Source: Microbacterium sp. CBA3102 (GTDB lineage Bacteria; Actinomycetota; Actinomycetes; Actinomycetales; Microbacteriaceae). Taken from it: 64,000 nt of DNA. Positions 50,851 to 63,283 of the stretch are shown piece after piece. The translations under genes and the position numbers were made by a program. The stretch lies in NCBI RefSeq assembly GCF_007954505.1, contig NZ_CP042412.1, forward strand, positions 1,798,001-1,862,000, written 5' to 3'. Every line of letters starts with the position of its first letter. Position 1 is the stretch's first letter. The notes beneath the pieces are model-generated. The model did no database searches. It saw nothing but the letters and a program-made list of their open reading frames with translations, and was not told the origin of the DNA.

Positions 50851-52521
50851 ATGTCGACCGAGCCGTTGCTGTCGGTCCAAGGACTCGCCGTGGACTTCGC
50901 CACCATGGACGGGGTCGTGCACGCCGTCGAAGGTGTGGACCTCGAGATCCGTCCGGGCGAGACCGTCGCGATCGTCGGCGAGTCCGGTTCGGGCAAGTCG
51001 ACCACCGCGATGGCGATCATCGGACTGCTCGCGGGGGGCGGGAAAGTGGCCTCCGGGAGCATCCGGCTCGACGGGAAGGACATCACCCACGCCTCGGAGA
51101 ACGAGCTGCGCACGATCCGCGGCCGGGACATCGGTCTCGTCCCACAGGATCCGATGTCGAACCTGAACCCGGTGGCCAAGATCGGCACGCAGGTCGCCGA
51201 AACGCTGCTCGCCCACGGTCTCGCGACCCGGCAGGATGTGCAGGCCAAGGTGGTGGAGGCACTCACGGCCGCGGGCCTTCCCGACCCGGAGCGGCGTGCG
51301 AAGCAGTACCCGCACGAGTTCTCCGGCGGCATGCGCCAGCGCGCGCTCATCGCGATCGGTCTGGCGTGCAAGCCGCGACTGCTGATCGCCGACGAGCCGA
51401 CCAGCGCCCTGGATGTGACCGTGCAGCAGACCATCCTCGATCAGATCGGCCAGATGACCCGCGAGCTGGGAACGGCCGTGCTGCTCATCACCCACGACCT
51501 CGGGCTCGCCGCTGAGCGCGCGGAGCGCGTGATCGTGATGCACCGCGGCAAGGTCGTCGAGCAAGGGGCCGCGCGGCAGATCCTGGAGGATCCGCAGCAT
51601 CCGTACACGCAGTCTCTGGTGAAGGCCGCTCCCTCGGTCGCCGCCGCCCGACTGCGGCCGGAGGCCTTCCGGGTGCAGGAGCGCACCGCAGAGACGGATG
51701 CCGCAGAGACGGATGCCGCCGGGACCGTCCCCGCCGACAACATCGTCGAGATCGAGAACCTCACCAAGGTGTACCCGGTGCGCGGGCGTGGCGAGGACTT
51801 CGTGGCCGTCGACGACGTGTCGCTGGTCATCCCGCGCGGGGAGACGGTCGCGATCGTGGGGGAGTCCGGCTCGGGGAAGACCACGACCGCGCGGATGCTG
51901 CTGAAGGTGATCGAGCCCACGAGCGGACTGATCCGCTACGAGGGCAAGGACATCTCGGCGCTCTCGCGGGCCGAGACGCGCGAGTTCCGCCAGCAGGTGC
52001 AGCCCATCTTCCAGGATCCGTACTCGAGCCTGAACCCGATGTTCACGATCGAGCGTCTGATCGCCGAACCTCTGGAGTTCTACAAGAGGGGCAGCGGAGC
52101 CGATCGACGCAAGCGCGTACGGCAGCTGCTGGACGACGTGGCGCTGCCGCAGTCGATGCTGCGTCGCTACCCGTCCGAGCTGTCCGGAGGTCAGCGGCAG
52201 CGCGTCGCGATCGCGCGGGCCCTCGCGCTCTCTCCCGACGTGATCGTCTGCGACGAGCCGGTCTCGGCGCTCGACGTGCTGGTGCAGGACCAGATCCTCA
52301 CGCTGCTCGGCGACCTGCAGCGGGAGTACGGACTGAGCTATCTGTTCATCTCCCACGACCTCGCCGTGGTGCGACTGATCAGCGACTACGTCTGCGTCAT
52401 GAAGGACGGCAGGCTCGTCGAGGCGGCGACGTCGGAGGAGATCTTCACCAACCCGCGGGACCCGTACACGCGGCGACTGCTGGCCTCGATCCCCGGCAAC
52501 GAGCTGAACATCGCGTCCTGA
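50851..52521 (+). CDS. Peptide ABC transporter fused dual ATPase (DppD-DppF)
   Basis: This 556-aa protein joins the two ATPases of a peptide importer, DppD-like then DppF-like, in one chain. Both nucleotide sites are complete: Walker A GESGSGKST, signature FSGGMRQR and Walker B LLIADEPTSALD in the first half, then GESGSGKTT, LSGGQRQR and VIVCDEPVSALD in the second. A short linker lies between about residues 275 and 295 and includes an ETDAAETDAAG repeat. Fused forms are usual in actinobacteria. The ATG at 50851 has a strong AAGGAG ribosome site; ATG 50803 in the same frame is an alternative that overlaps the DppC stop and would add 16 residues. Confidence 0.94.
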   Translation: MSTEPLLSVQGLAVDFATMDGVVHAVEGVDLEIRPGETVAIVGESGSGKSTTAMAIIGLLAGGGKVASGSIRLDGKDITHASENELRTIRGRDIGLVPQDPMSNLNPVAKIGTQVAETLLAHGLATRQDVQAKVVEALTAAGLPDPERRAKQYPHEFSGGMRQRALIAIGLACKPRLLIADEPTSALDVTVQQTILDQIGQMTRELGTAVLLITHDLGLAAERAERVIVMHRGKVVEQGAARQILEDPQHPYTQSLVKAAPSVAAARLRPEAFRVQERTAETDAAETDAAGTVPADNIVEIENLTKVYPVRGRGEDFVAVDDVSLVIPRGETVAIVGESGSGKTTTARMLLKVIEPTSGLIRYEGKDISALSRAETREFRQQVQPIFQDPYSSLNPMFTIERLIAEPLEFYKRGSGADRRKRVRQLLDDVALPQSMLRRYPSELSGGQRQRVAIARALALSPDVIVCDEPVSALDVLVQDQILTLLGDLQREYGLSYLFISHDLAVVRLISDYVCVMKDGRLVEAATSEEIFTNPRDPYTRRLLASIPGNELNIAS

Positions 52522-52575
52522 GAGCACCGGGCCAGGGCTCATACCGCAGCTTCCCACATTGGTCAAGGACTGCGC

Positions 52576-52604
52576 TTGCCATGTCGCACAATCGTGCGTA
52601 TAGT
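52576..52604 (+). promoter_or_regulatory. rpoB promoter
   Basis: TTGCCA (52576-52581), an exact 17-base spacer and TATAGT (52599-52604) form the best-matching sigma-70 promoter in the window. It predicts a start near 52611 and a leader of about 120 nt before rpoB. The leader contains a weak hairpin AGCCC-TGC-GGGGCT close to the ribosome site. Confidence 0.75.
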
Positions 52605-52730
52605 TGGTAGTTGCGCTCGCTCCTCCCTGCCCTCATATGGTGGTCGGCATTTCGTTGAGTTCTCGAGCGCACACTCCACCTGACGACAAAGGAATCGAGA
52701 AGCCCTGCGGGGCTCACGGAGGTTATTCCC

Positions 52731-56234
<3,504 letters not shown>

Positions 56235-56240
56235 TCCGCG

Positions 56241-56273
56241 GGTGTGCCCGGGGGTCCAACTCCCGGGCACACC
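56241..56273 (+). promoter_or_regulatory. Intercistronic hairpin between rpoB and rpoC
   Basis: GGTGTGCCCGGG at 56241-56252 pairs with 56262-56273 around a 9-nt loop, starting 7 bases after the rpoB stop. No T-run follows, so processing or partial attenuation is likelier than full termination. Confidence 0.6.
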
Positions 56274-56315
56274 GAAGCAGACTTCTCAAACAGAATTTCC
56301 GACACAGGAGAACTA

Positions 56316-59300
56316 GTGCTCGAGTCCACAACTTTCGACGAGCTTCGCATCGGCCTGGCCACCGCAGAGAACATCCGCGCGTGGTCCTACGGTGAGGTCA
56401 AGAAGCCCGAAACCATCAACTATCGCACTCTGAAGCCGGAGAAGGATGGTCTCTTCGGAGAGCAGATCTTCGGCCCGTCCCGCGACTGGGAGTGCGCCTG
56501 CGGCAAGTACAAGCGCGTCCGCTTCAAGGGCATCGTCTGCGAGCGCTGCGGCGTGGAGGTCACCAAGAGCTCCGTTCGTCGTGAGCGCATGGGTCACATC
56601 GAGCTCGCTGCTCCGGTCACCCACATCTGGTACTTCAAGGGCGTGCCCTCGCGCCTCGGGTACCTGCTCGACATGGCGCCGAAGGACCTCGAGAAGGTCA
56701 TCTACTTCGCCGCCTACATGGTCATCTCGGTCGACGAGGAAGCTCGTCACCGCGACCTGGGCACGCAGGAGAACAACATCCGCCTCGAGCTGAAGACGCT
56801 CGGCGACCGTCGCGACGCCAAGATCGCGGAGCGCCTGGCCAAGCTGGAGGAGGAGCTCGCCGCTCTCGAGGCAGAGGGTGCCAAGGCCGACGCCAAGAAG
56901 AAGGTCAAGGACGCCGCTGAGAAGGAGATGTCGCTCATCCGCAAGGGTGCAGACGACGCGATCCTGAAGCTGGAGCGCGTGTGGGAGGACTTCCGCACCC
57001 TCGAGGTCGGTGCCCTGCGCCCGGAGGACGACGTCTTCCACGAGCTGCAGGACCGCTTCGGCCAGTACTTCGAGGCCTACATGGGCGCCGAGTCGATCCA
57101 GCGTCGCCTCGCGGCGTTCGACCTCGTCGCCGAGGCGGAGAACCTGCGTCTGCAGATCTCCGAGGGCAAGGGCCAGCGCAAGATCCGTGCGATCAAGCGC
57201 CTCAAGGTCGTCAGCTCGTTCCTCGAGACCGGCATGAGCCCGGCCGCGATGGTCCTCGACGTCGTCCCGGTGATCCCGCCGGAGCTGCGCCCGATGGTCC
57301 AGCTCGACGGTGGCCGCTTCGCGACTTCCGACCTGAACGACCTCTACCGTCGTGTGATCAACCGCAACAACCGTCTTCGTCGTCTGATCGACCTCGGTGC
57401 CCCCGAGATCATCGTCAACAACGAGAAGCGCATGCTGCAGGAGGCCGTCGACGCCCTGTTCGACAACGGTCGCCGCGGTCGTCCCGTCACCGGTACGGGT
57501 AACCGTGCCCTGAAGTCCCTCAGCGACATGCTGAAGGGTAAGCAGGGTCGTTTCCGTCAGAACCTGCTCGGAAAGCGTGTCGACTACTCCGGCCGTTCGG
57601 TCATCATCGTCGGCCCGCAGCTGAAGCTGCACCAGTGCGGTCTGCCCAAGCAGATGGCGCTGGAGCTCTTCAAGCCGTTCGTCATCAAGCGCCTGATCGA
57701 TCTCGGTCACTCGCAGAACATCAAGGCTGCCAAGCGCGCCGTCGAGCGCACCCGTCCCGAGGTCTGGGACGTGCTCGAAGAGATCATCCGCGAGCGTCCG
57801 GTGCTGCTCAACCGTGCACCCACCCTGCACCGCCTGGGTATCCAGGCGTTCGAGCCGCAGCTCGTCGAGGGTAAGGCCATCCAGCTGCACCCGCTCGTCT
57901 GCGCGGCGTTCAACGCCGACTTCGACGGTGACCAGATGGCTGTGCACCTGCCCCTGTCGGTCGAGGCTCAGGCCGAGGCCCGCGTGCTGATGCTCGCGTC
58001 GAACAACATCCTGAAGCCGTCCGACGGTCGTCCGGTCACCCTGCCTTCGCAGGACATGATCATCGGTCTGCACCACCTGACCACGGTCAGGGAGGGTGCG
58101 GTCGGTGAGGGTCGTGCGTTCGGTTCGGTGGGCGAGGCGATCCTGGCCAAGGACGAGGGCACCCTCGACCTGCAGGCGAAGATCCGCATCCGCATCCCCG
58201 GTCTGACCTTCCTCGAGGGCGAAGCTCCCGAGGGCTACGAGCGTCACGGTCTCGTCGACGCTTCGCTGGGTCAGGCGATCTTCAACGACACGCTTCCCAA
58301 GGGCTACCCGTTCGTTCGCGAGCAGGCCGACAAGAACAAGCTGTCGCAGATCGTCAACAAGCTGGCCGAGGAGTACCCGAAGGTCGAGACGGCCGCGTCG
58401 CTGGACCGCATCAAGGACGCCGGTTTCTACTGGGCCACGCGTTCCGGTGTGACCGTCGCCCTGAGCGACATCCTCACGCCGCCGAACAAGGGCGAGATCG
58501 TCGCCGGCTACGAGAAGCAGGCCGCGAAGGTTCAGTCGCAGTACGAGAAGGGTCTGACGACCGACTCCGAGCGTCGCCAGGAGCTCATCAAGATCTGGAC
58601 CGAGGCAACCGACGAGGTCCAGGCCGCGATGCGGGCGAACTTCCCGGAGGACAACACCATCAACCGCATGGTGTCCTCGGGTGCTCGTGGTAACTGGCTG
58701 CAGATCCGGAACATCGCCGGTATGCGTGGTCTGGTGAACAACCCCAAGGGTGAGATCATCCCGCGTCCGATCATCTCCTCGTACCGCGAGGGTCTGTCGG
58801 TGGCGGAGTACTTCATCGCGACGCACGGTACCCGTAAGGGTCTGGCCGACACCGCTCTGCGTACCGCCGACTCGGGTTACCTGACCCGTCGTCTGGTGGA
58901 CGTCTCGCAGGACGTCATCATCCGCGAAGAGGACTGTGGCACGTCGAAGGGCCTCGAGCTCCCGATCGCCGCTCCGAACTCGCAGGGTGAGCTCGTGCGC
59001 GACGCGAACGTCGAGAACTCGGTGTTCGCTCGTACGCTGGCCTCCGATGTCGTGAGCGCGTCGGGCGAGGTGCTCGCCGCTGCCGGTGACGACGTGGGTG
59101 ACGTGCTGATCGACAAGCTCGTCGGTCTCGGTGTCGAGAGCATCAAGGTGCGCTCGGTCCTGACCTGCGACTCCGCCGTCGGTGTCTGCGCGCAGTGCTA
59201 CGGCCGTTCGCTCGCGACCGGCAAGACCGTCGACATCGGCGAGGCCGTCGGCATCATCGCGGCCCAGTCGATCGGTGAGCCCGGTACCCAGCTGACGATG

Positions 59301-60191
59301 CGTACCTTCCACACGGGTGGTTCGGCCTCGGCGGACGACATCACGCAGGGTCTTCCCCGTGTGCAGGAGCTCTTCGAGGCGCGTACCCCCAAGGGTGCGT
59401 CCCCGATCGCCGAGGCTGATGGCCGCATCACGATCGACGAGACCGACAAGGGCAAGAAGGTCATCCTCACGCCCGACAGCGGCGACGAGCCCGTGGTCTA
59501 CCCGGTGCTGAAGCGTGCGACGCTTCTCGTCGAGGACGGCCAGCATGTCACCGTCGGTCAGCCCCTGCAGGTCGGCACGCTCGACCCCAAGGAGATCATG
59601 CGCGTCATGGGTGCTCGCGAGGTGCAGCGTTACCTCGTCGGCGGCGTCCAGGGCGTGTACCGCTCGCAGGGTGTGCCGATCCACGACAAGCACATCGAGG
59701 TCATCGTCCGTCAGATGCTCCGCAAGGTCACCGTCGTCGATCACGCCGACACGACCCTGCTCCCGGGTGAGATGGTCGACCTCAAGCGCTACCAGTCGAT
59801 CAACCGCGAGGCTGTGTCCGAGGGCAAGCGCCCCGCGTCCGGCCGTCCGGAGCTGATGGGTATCACGAAGGCGTCGCTCGCGACCGAGTCGTGGCTGTCG
59901 GCCGCCTCCTTCCAGGAGACGACCCGCGTGCTCACCGAGGCTGCGATGCAGGGCAAGCGTGACCCGCTGGTCGGTCTCAAGGAGAACGTCATCATCGGAA
60001 AGCTCATCCCTGCCGGCACCGGTCTCTCGAAGTACCGCGACGTCACGGTCGAGGCCACCGAGGAAGCCAAGAGCGAGCGCTACCCGAACCGGATCTTCGC
60101 ATCCGACGGTGCGTACGCTGACGGCGACTTCGGCTACGTCGACTTCGACGCGTTCTCGACGGACGACATCACGCCCGGTACCTACAACTGA
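56316..60191 (+). CDS. rpoC: DNA-directed RNA polymerase subunit beta'
   Basis: This is the 1291-aa beta' subunit, of actinobacterial length. The zinc-binding cysteines of the N-terminal domain are C60, C62, C75 and C78 (CACGKYKR...CERC). The catalytic magnesium loop NADFDGDQM is at 533-541. A second zinc cluster begins at C951 ([13 protein letters not shown]), and TMRTFHTGG marks the bridge/trigger region. The GTG at 56316 has ACAGGAG upstream; an upstream in-frame ATG at 56244 would lie in the intercistronic hairpin and add 24 non-conserved residues. A very strong terminator follows. Confidence 0.99.
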   Translation: MLESTTFDELRIGLATAENIRAWSYGEVKKPETINYRTLKPEKDGLFGEQIFGPSRDWECACGKYKRVRFKGIVCERCGVEVTKSSVRRERMGHIELAAPVTHIWYFKGVPSRLGYLLDMAPKDLEKVIYFAAYMVISVDEEARHRDLGTQENNIRLELKTLGDRRDAKIAERLAKLEEELAALEAEGAKADAKKKVKDAAEKEMSLIRKGADDAILKLERVWEDFRTLEVGALRPEDDVFHELQDRFGQYFEAYMGAESIQRRLAAFDLVAEAENLRLQISEGKGQRKIRAIKRLKVVSSFLETGMSPAAMVLDVVPVIPPELRPMVQLDGGRFATSDLNDLYRRVINRNNRLRRLIDLGAPEIIVNNEKRMLQEAVDALFDNGRRGRPVTGTGNRALKSLSDMLKGKQGRFRQNLLGKRVDYSGRSVIIVGPQLKLHQCGLPKQMALELFKPFVIKRLIDLGHSQNIKAAKRAVERTRPEVWDVLEEIIRERPVLLNRAPTLHRLGIQAFEPQLVEGKAIQLHPLVCAAFNADFDGDQMAVHLPLSVEAQAEARVLMLASNNILKPSDGRPVTLPSQDMIIGLHHLTTVREGAVGEGRAFGSVGEAILAKDEGTLDLQAKIRIRIPGLTFLEGEAPEGYERHGLVDASLGQAIFNDTLPKGYPFVREQADKNKLSQIVNKLAEEYPKVETAASLDRIKDAGFYWATRSGVTVALSDILTPPNKGEIVAGYEKQAAKVQSQYEKGLTTDSERRQELIKIWTEATDEVQAAMRANFPEDNTINRMVSSGARGNWLQIRNIAGMRGLVNNPKGEIIPRPIISSYREGLSVAEYFIATHGTRKGLADTALRTADSGYLTRRLVDVSQDVIIREEDCGTSKGLELPIAAPNSQGELVRDANVENSVFARTLASDVVSASGEVLAAAGDDVGDVLIDKLVGLGVESIKVRSVLTCDSAVGVCAQCYGRSLATGKTVDIGEAVGIIAAQSIGEPGTQLTMRTFHTGGSASADDITQGLPRVQELFEARTPKGASPIAEADGRITIDETDKGKKVILTPDSGDEPVVYPVLKRATLLVEDGQHVTVGQPLQVGTLDPKEIMRVMGAREVQRYLVGGVQGVYRSQGVPIHDKHIEVIVRQMLRKVTVVDHADTTLLPGEMVDLKRYQSINREAVSEGKRPASGRPELMGITKASLATESWLSAASFQETTRVLTEAAMQGKRDPLVGLKENVIIGKLIPAGTGLSKYRDVTVEATEEAKSERYPNRIFASDGAYADGDFGYVDFDAFSTDDITPGTYN

Positions 60192-60205
60192 GTGAGTGCT
60201 GAGTG

Positions 60206-60238
60206 AGAAGGCCCCAGGCGATTCGCCTGGGGCCTTCT
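60206..60238 (+). terminator. Intrinsic terminator of the rpoBC operon
   Basis: AGAAGGCCCCAGGCG at 60206-60220 pairs with 60224-60238 around ATT, followed by a short pyrimidine stretch TCGTGTCC. It is the strongest stem in the window, 14 bases after the rpoC stop. Confidence 0.85.
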
Positions 60239-60270
60239 TCGTGTCCGGGGTGGGCGGGGGCCGCGTCACG

Positions 60271-60395
60271 CGTGCTGAAGCGCGCACGTCTGTAGGAGTT
60301 CGCACGTGCTGAAGTGCGCACGGGCTGAAGGAGTTCTCGCGTTCTGAAGGAGAGCATCCCCGAAAGGCTCCTTCTTTTCGAGAGAACTCCTTCAG
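60271..60395 (+). repeat. Repeat island and long-stem inverted repeat after rpoC
   Basis: CGTGCTGAAGCGCGCACG (60271-60288) recurs with one change at 60305-60322, 34 bases later. CTGAAGGAGTTCTC at 60325-60338 is the reverse complement of 60382-60395, enclosing a third GAAGGAG. CTGAAG occurs four times. The region carries no gene and lies between the rpoC terminator and the second PfkB gene. Confidence 0.55.
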
Positions 60396-60430
60396 AGTTG
60401 ACGGCGTTCCCCGTGCGACCCGCGGCGCGA

Positions 60431-60436
60431 TAGTGT
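60431..60436 (+). promoter_or_regulatory. -10 box for leaderless second PfkB gene
   Basis: TAGTGT, 6 nt before the GTG at 60443. Confidence 0.5.
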
Positions 60437-60442
60437 CGGCGG

Positions 60443-61372
60443 GTGAGCAACGACACTACTTCTGCCGTTTCCGTGGTCGTGATCGGCGACGCTTTGATCG
60501 ACGAGATCCGGGACGACGCCGGGGTACGAGAGCTCGTCGGCGGTGCGGCACTCAATGTCGCTGTCGGTCTCCGACGTCTCGGCGTGCCGACGACGCTGAT
60601 CGCGATGGTGGGCGACGACGAGGCCGGTGGGCACATCCGTGAGTACTTGTCCGACCACGGGGTGCGTCTGATCGCGAGTGAGGCTCCGCTCGGCTCGTCC
60701 CGGGCGATCGTGCAGCGGGCGGCGAACGGCGAGCCGCAGTACGTCTTCAATGCGGCCGCGCAGAAGCGCAGTGTCCGCTACTCCGACGAGGCATGTCAGG
60801 CGATTGCCGACGCCGGTCTCGTCGCGATCAGCTGTTTCCCTTTCGACGTGCCGACCGAGGTCGATGCCCTCGTCGACGCCCTGGGTGACGCACGCGTGGC
60901 GGTCGATCCGAACCCGCGAACGGGCATGCTCAGCGACCGGGAGGAGTTCGTCCGCGGGTTCGAACGCCTCGCGGCTTCGGCGGCCATCGTCAAGGTCGGA
61001 GCAGATGACGCGGCGATCCTCTACGACGGTGACCTCGACGCGTTGCGCGCGCGTTTGCGGGGGCTCGGCGCTGCGGCCGTCCTTGCGACCGCGGGTGCCG
61101 ACGGTGCGACGATCGATGCGGATGCCGGCATCATCTCCGCGCCGATCGCGCAGCTTCCCGGTGCCGTGATCGACACCGTCGGTGCGGGAGACGCGACTCT
61201 CGCGGCGGTGTCGGAAGGCCTGGTCGCGGCGTCTCCGTCAGACGTGGGGGAGTGGGGTTCGTTGCTGCGGCGAGCCATGGATGTCGCTGCCGCAACCTGT
61301 CGAGCCGAGGGCGGTCTGCTGCGGACGCCCGAGTCGCTCGCAGATGCCGGACGCGGTGTGAACGGCAGCTGA
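60443..61372 (+). CDS. PfkB family carbohydrate kinase
   Basis: This 309-aa ribokinase-fold kinase has the signatures GGAALNVAVGLRRLGVPTTLIAMVGDD (residues 33-59) and IDTVGAGDATLAAVSEGL near 238-255. VGAGDAT holds the catalytic Asp with T where many relatives have F. A phosphate acceptor among sugars is expected, but the short acceptor-site regions do not identify it (the family includes fructokinases and adenosine kinase). It is transcribed on its own between rpoC and tRNA-Tyr; the GTG at 60443 is 6 nt after TAGTGT. Confidence 0.87.
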   Translation: MSNDTTSAVSVVVIGDALIDEIRDDAGVRELVGGAALNVAVGLRRLGVPTTLIAMVGDDEAGGHIREYLSDHGVRLIASEAPLGSSRAIVQRAANGEPQYVFNAAAQKRSVRYSDEACQAIADAGLVAISCFPFDVPTEVDALVDALGDARVAVDPNPRTGMLSDREEFVRGFERLAASAAIVKVGADDAAILYDGDLDALRARLRGLGAAAVLATAGADGATIDADAGIISAPIAQLPGAVIDTVGAGDATLAAVSEGLVAASPSDVGEWGSLLRRAMDVAAATCRAEGGLLRTPESLADAGRGVNGS

Positions 61373-61381
61373 CCGTTCGAT

Positions 61382-61410
61382 TTCTTGCACCCGCCTCGGG
61401 CGGGTATGCT
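61382..61410 (+). promoter_or_regulatory. Candidate promoter of tRNA-Tyr
   Basis: TTCTTG (61382-61387), 17 bases and TATGCT (61405-61410) precede the tRNA by about 50 bases. The spacer holds a GC-rich dyad (CCCGCC, TC, GGGCGGG) that could also end the upstream kinase gene transcript. Confidence 0.45.
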
Positions 61411-61458
61411 TGTCTCTCGTGCCCCCGGTTGGCTGTTCAAGTCGGACGGGTGCGCTCT

Positions 61459-61543
61459 GGCGAGTTACCCAAGCGGCCAAAGGGATCTGACTGTAAATCA
61501 GACTGCTCTGCATTCGGGGGTTCGAATCCCTCACTCGCCACCA
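61459..61543 (+). tRNA. tRNA-Tyr (anticodon GTA)
   Basis: Cloverleaf: acceptor stem GGCGAGT pairs with ACTCGCC, then discriminator A and encoded CCA (61541-61543). The anticodon arm is TCTGA-CTGTAAA-TCAGA with anticodon GTA at 61493-61495. A 13-base variable region (CTGCTCTGCATTC) and a T arm GGGGG-TTCGAAT-CCCTC follow; the long variable arm is normal for bacterial tRNA-Tyr. Confidence 0.97.
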
Positions 61544-61577
61544 CTACCACCACCTCCGCGCGATCGATCGCGAACAG

Positions 61578-61603
61578 AAATGCCTCCGGACCCGGAGGCA
61601 TTT
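61578..61603 (+). terminator. Terminator after tRNA-Tyr
   Basis: AAATGCCTCCGG and CCGGAGGCATTT are adjacent inverted repeats (61578-61603), followed by CGCATTTC. The A/T-ended stem matches an intrinsic terminator. Confidence 0.75.
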
Positions 61604-61772
61604 CGCATTTCACGCCCGCGGAGCCCCTCTCTCGGTCGAGGGGTGAAGCGCCACTGAACTCCTCGAGAACAGACACTGCCGCCAATGCCGGGTGCCTCGG
61701 CGCGGCACCAGTAACGTGGTGTGCTTGAGACAAGCCGGGGTCCCGGTACACAGCCCAGAGGATACATACACA

Positions 61773-62225
61773 ATGAACGCATCTCGCTCCGTCACCGCCG
61801 CTTCCATCGCGCTGCTCGCGCTCCTGTTCACCGGCTGTGCCGCCGGCGCCTCCGACTCGGGCAGTGACGAGAAGCCGGAGTCGGCGGACAAGCCGGCCGC
61901 CACGCAGACCAAGGAAGAGGCCTGCGACATCATGGTCACGAGCCTTTCGGACCTGCAGTCGCTTTCGTCGGTCGACACGTCGGACCCGAACGCTGCACTG
62001 GCCGCCTTCAAGGAGGCTCAGGGCAAGGTCGACGACGCGGCGAAGCAGGTGTCGAACGACGAGGTCAAGCCCTCCGCCGAGGATTCCGCAGCCGCCCTGA
62101 AGGGGTACGTCGACTTCCTCGACCAGGCGAGCTCCGACCCGGCGAACGTGGACGTCTCGAAGATGAGCGAGCACGTGCAGGCGCTCACCGACAGCATCAC
62201 CGAGCTCTCCACGGTCTGCTCCTGA
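61773..62225 (+). CDS. Small lipoprotein of unknown function
   Basis: This 150-aa secreted protein has a signal sequence ending in lipobox FTGC at about residue 22, an acidic serine-rich linker (SDSGSDEKPESADKPA), then an all-helical domain of about 100 aa with a lone cysteine near the start and one at the end (EEACDIM ... TVCS), possibly a disulfide. No family is recognised; it resembles many small actinobacterial envelope lipoproteins. ATG 61773 has AGAGGA 11 nt upstream; the earlier in-frame ATG at 61692 lacks a signal-peptide start and was rejected. It lies between tRNA-Tyr and a symporter gene, without shared promoter signs. Confidence 0.75.
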   Translation: MNASRSVTAASIALLALLFTGCAAGASDSGSDEKPESADKPAATQTKEEACDIMVTSLSDLQSLSSVDTSDPNAALAAFKEAQGKVDDAAKQVSNDEVKPSAEDSAAALKGYVDFLDQASSDPANVDVSKMSEHVQALTDSITELSTVCS

Positions 62226-62232
62226 CCGTCCG

Positions 62233-62286
62233 GGCCGAGAAGGGGATCCTCACGGATACGCGTGACACCGGAGCCCCTTCTCGGCC
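62233..62286. terminator. Long-stem inverted repeat before the symporter gene
   Basis: GGCCGAGAAGGGG at 62233-62245 pairs perfectly with 62274-62286 over 28 nt, just after the lipoprotein stop. Its right arm abuts the -10-like CACACT of the next gene. Confidence 0.55.
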
Positions 62287-62291
62287 ACACT
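62286..62291 (+). promoter_or_regulatory. Possible -10 box for leaderless symporter gene
   Basis: CACACT, 7 nt before the ATG at 62299; a weak match that resembles CAGACT boxes elsewhere in the window. Confidence 0.25.
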
Positions 62292-62298
62292 GAGTTCC

Positions 62299-63180
62299 AT
62301 GGGATCAGCGTTGACCACCATCGGACTGCCCGTCGCCCTCGGCATCATCATGCTGGGGCTCGGGCTCAGCCTCACCCTCGCCGACTTCGCGCGGGTGCTG
62401 AAGCAGCCGAAGGCGGTGATCATCGCCCTGCTGTGTCAGCTGGTGCTGCTGCCGGCCATCTGCTTCGGCCTCGTCCTCGCGTTCCAGCTGCCACCGATCC
62501 TCGCTGTCGGCATGATGATGCTGGCGGCGTCGCCGGGCGGGACCACGGCGAACCTCTACAGTCATCTGTTCCGCGGTGACATCGCCCTGAACATCTCGCT
62601 GACCGCCGTGAACTCCGTGATCGCCGTGATCACCCTCCCGATCATCACGAACTTCGCGATCGCGTACTTCCAGCCGTTCGACGACCGACTGGGGCTGCAG
62701 TGGTCGAAGGCACTGGAGGTGTTCGCGATCGTGCTGCTTCCCGTTGCTCTCGGCATGATCGTGCGACGCTTCTGGCCGAAGTTCGCCGCCGGCATGGACA
62801 AGCCGGTGCGCATCGCCTCCGTCGTGATCCTGGTCGTCGTGATCGCGGGCGCCGTGGCATCGAACTGGACCCTCCTCGTCTCGAACTTCACCCAGCTCGC
62901 CCTGATCACCGTGCTGTTCTGCCTGATCAGCCTCACGGTCGGCTTCTTCGTCCCGCGGATGCTCCGCGTCGGGAAGCGCCAGGCGATCGCGACGTCGTTC
63001 GAGATCGGCATCCACAACGCCACGCTGGCGATCGTGATCGCTCAGTCGGTGCTCGGATCGGTGGAGCTGAGCCTCCCCGCCGCGGTGTACGGAGTGCTGA
63101 TGTTCTTCATCGCGTTCGGCTTCGGGTTCCTGATCCGAGACCGTCACGCGGTCCCTGCCCCGGTGGCTCCCTCGCCCTGA
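62299..63180 (+). CDS. Bile acid:sodium symporter family (BASS) protein
   Basis: This 293-aa membrane protein has about nine hydrophobic segments and the BASS signatures VGMMMLAASPGGTTANLYSHLFRGDIALNISLTAVNS (residues about 76-112) and, in the second half, FEIGIHNATLAIVIAQSVLG. These hold the sodium-site and substrate residues of ASBT-like transporters. Bacterial relatives take up pantoate, pyruvate or other organic anions; bile acids are not implied. It has no ribosome site. A symmetrical stem separates it from the lipoprotein gene, so it is probably monocistronic. Confidence 0.9.
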   Translation: MGSALTTIGLPVALGIIMLGLGLSLTLADFARVLKQPKAVIIALLCQLVLLPAICFGLVLAFQLPPILAVGMMMLAASPGGTTANLYSHLFRGDIALNISLTAVNSVIAVITLPIITNFAIAYFQPFDDRLGLQWSKALEVFAIVLLPVALGMIVRRFWPKFAAGMDKPVRIASVVILVVVIAGAVASNWTLLVSNFTQLALITVLFCLISLTVGFFVPRMLRVGKRQAIATSFEIGIHNATLAIVIAQSVLGSVELSLPAAVYGVLMFFIAFGFGFLIRDRHAVPAPVAPSP

Positions 63181-63186
63181 GAGGGC

Positions 63187-63216
63187 TTGACCTCGAACGC
63201 ACGCCTGGTTTAGCAT
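63187..63216 (+). promoter_or_regulatory. Promoter of the LacI-family gene
   Basis: TTGACC (63187-63192), 18 bases, then TAGCAT (63211-63216). The LacI-type palindrome starts 2 bases after the -10, covering the transcription start. Confidence 0.6.
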
Positions 63217-63217
63217 C

Positions 63218-63235
63218 TGATAAATCGATTTAACA
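63218..63235. promoter_or_regulatory. LacI-family operator
   Basis: TGATAAATCGATTTAACA is an 18-bp palindrome with one mismatched pair and the central CG typical of LacI/CcpA operators. Located at the expected start site of the LacI gene, it should block transcription when the protein is bound. Confidence 0.8.
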
Positions 63236-63283
63236 GCGGCCCGAGGTGATCTGGTCGCCACACGACGGAGTGAGGTGAACGCG

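Noticed and set aside
60271..60395. CRISPR-like repeats after rpoC
   Set aside because: Only two near copies 34 bases apart, no regular spacers, no cas genes.
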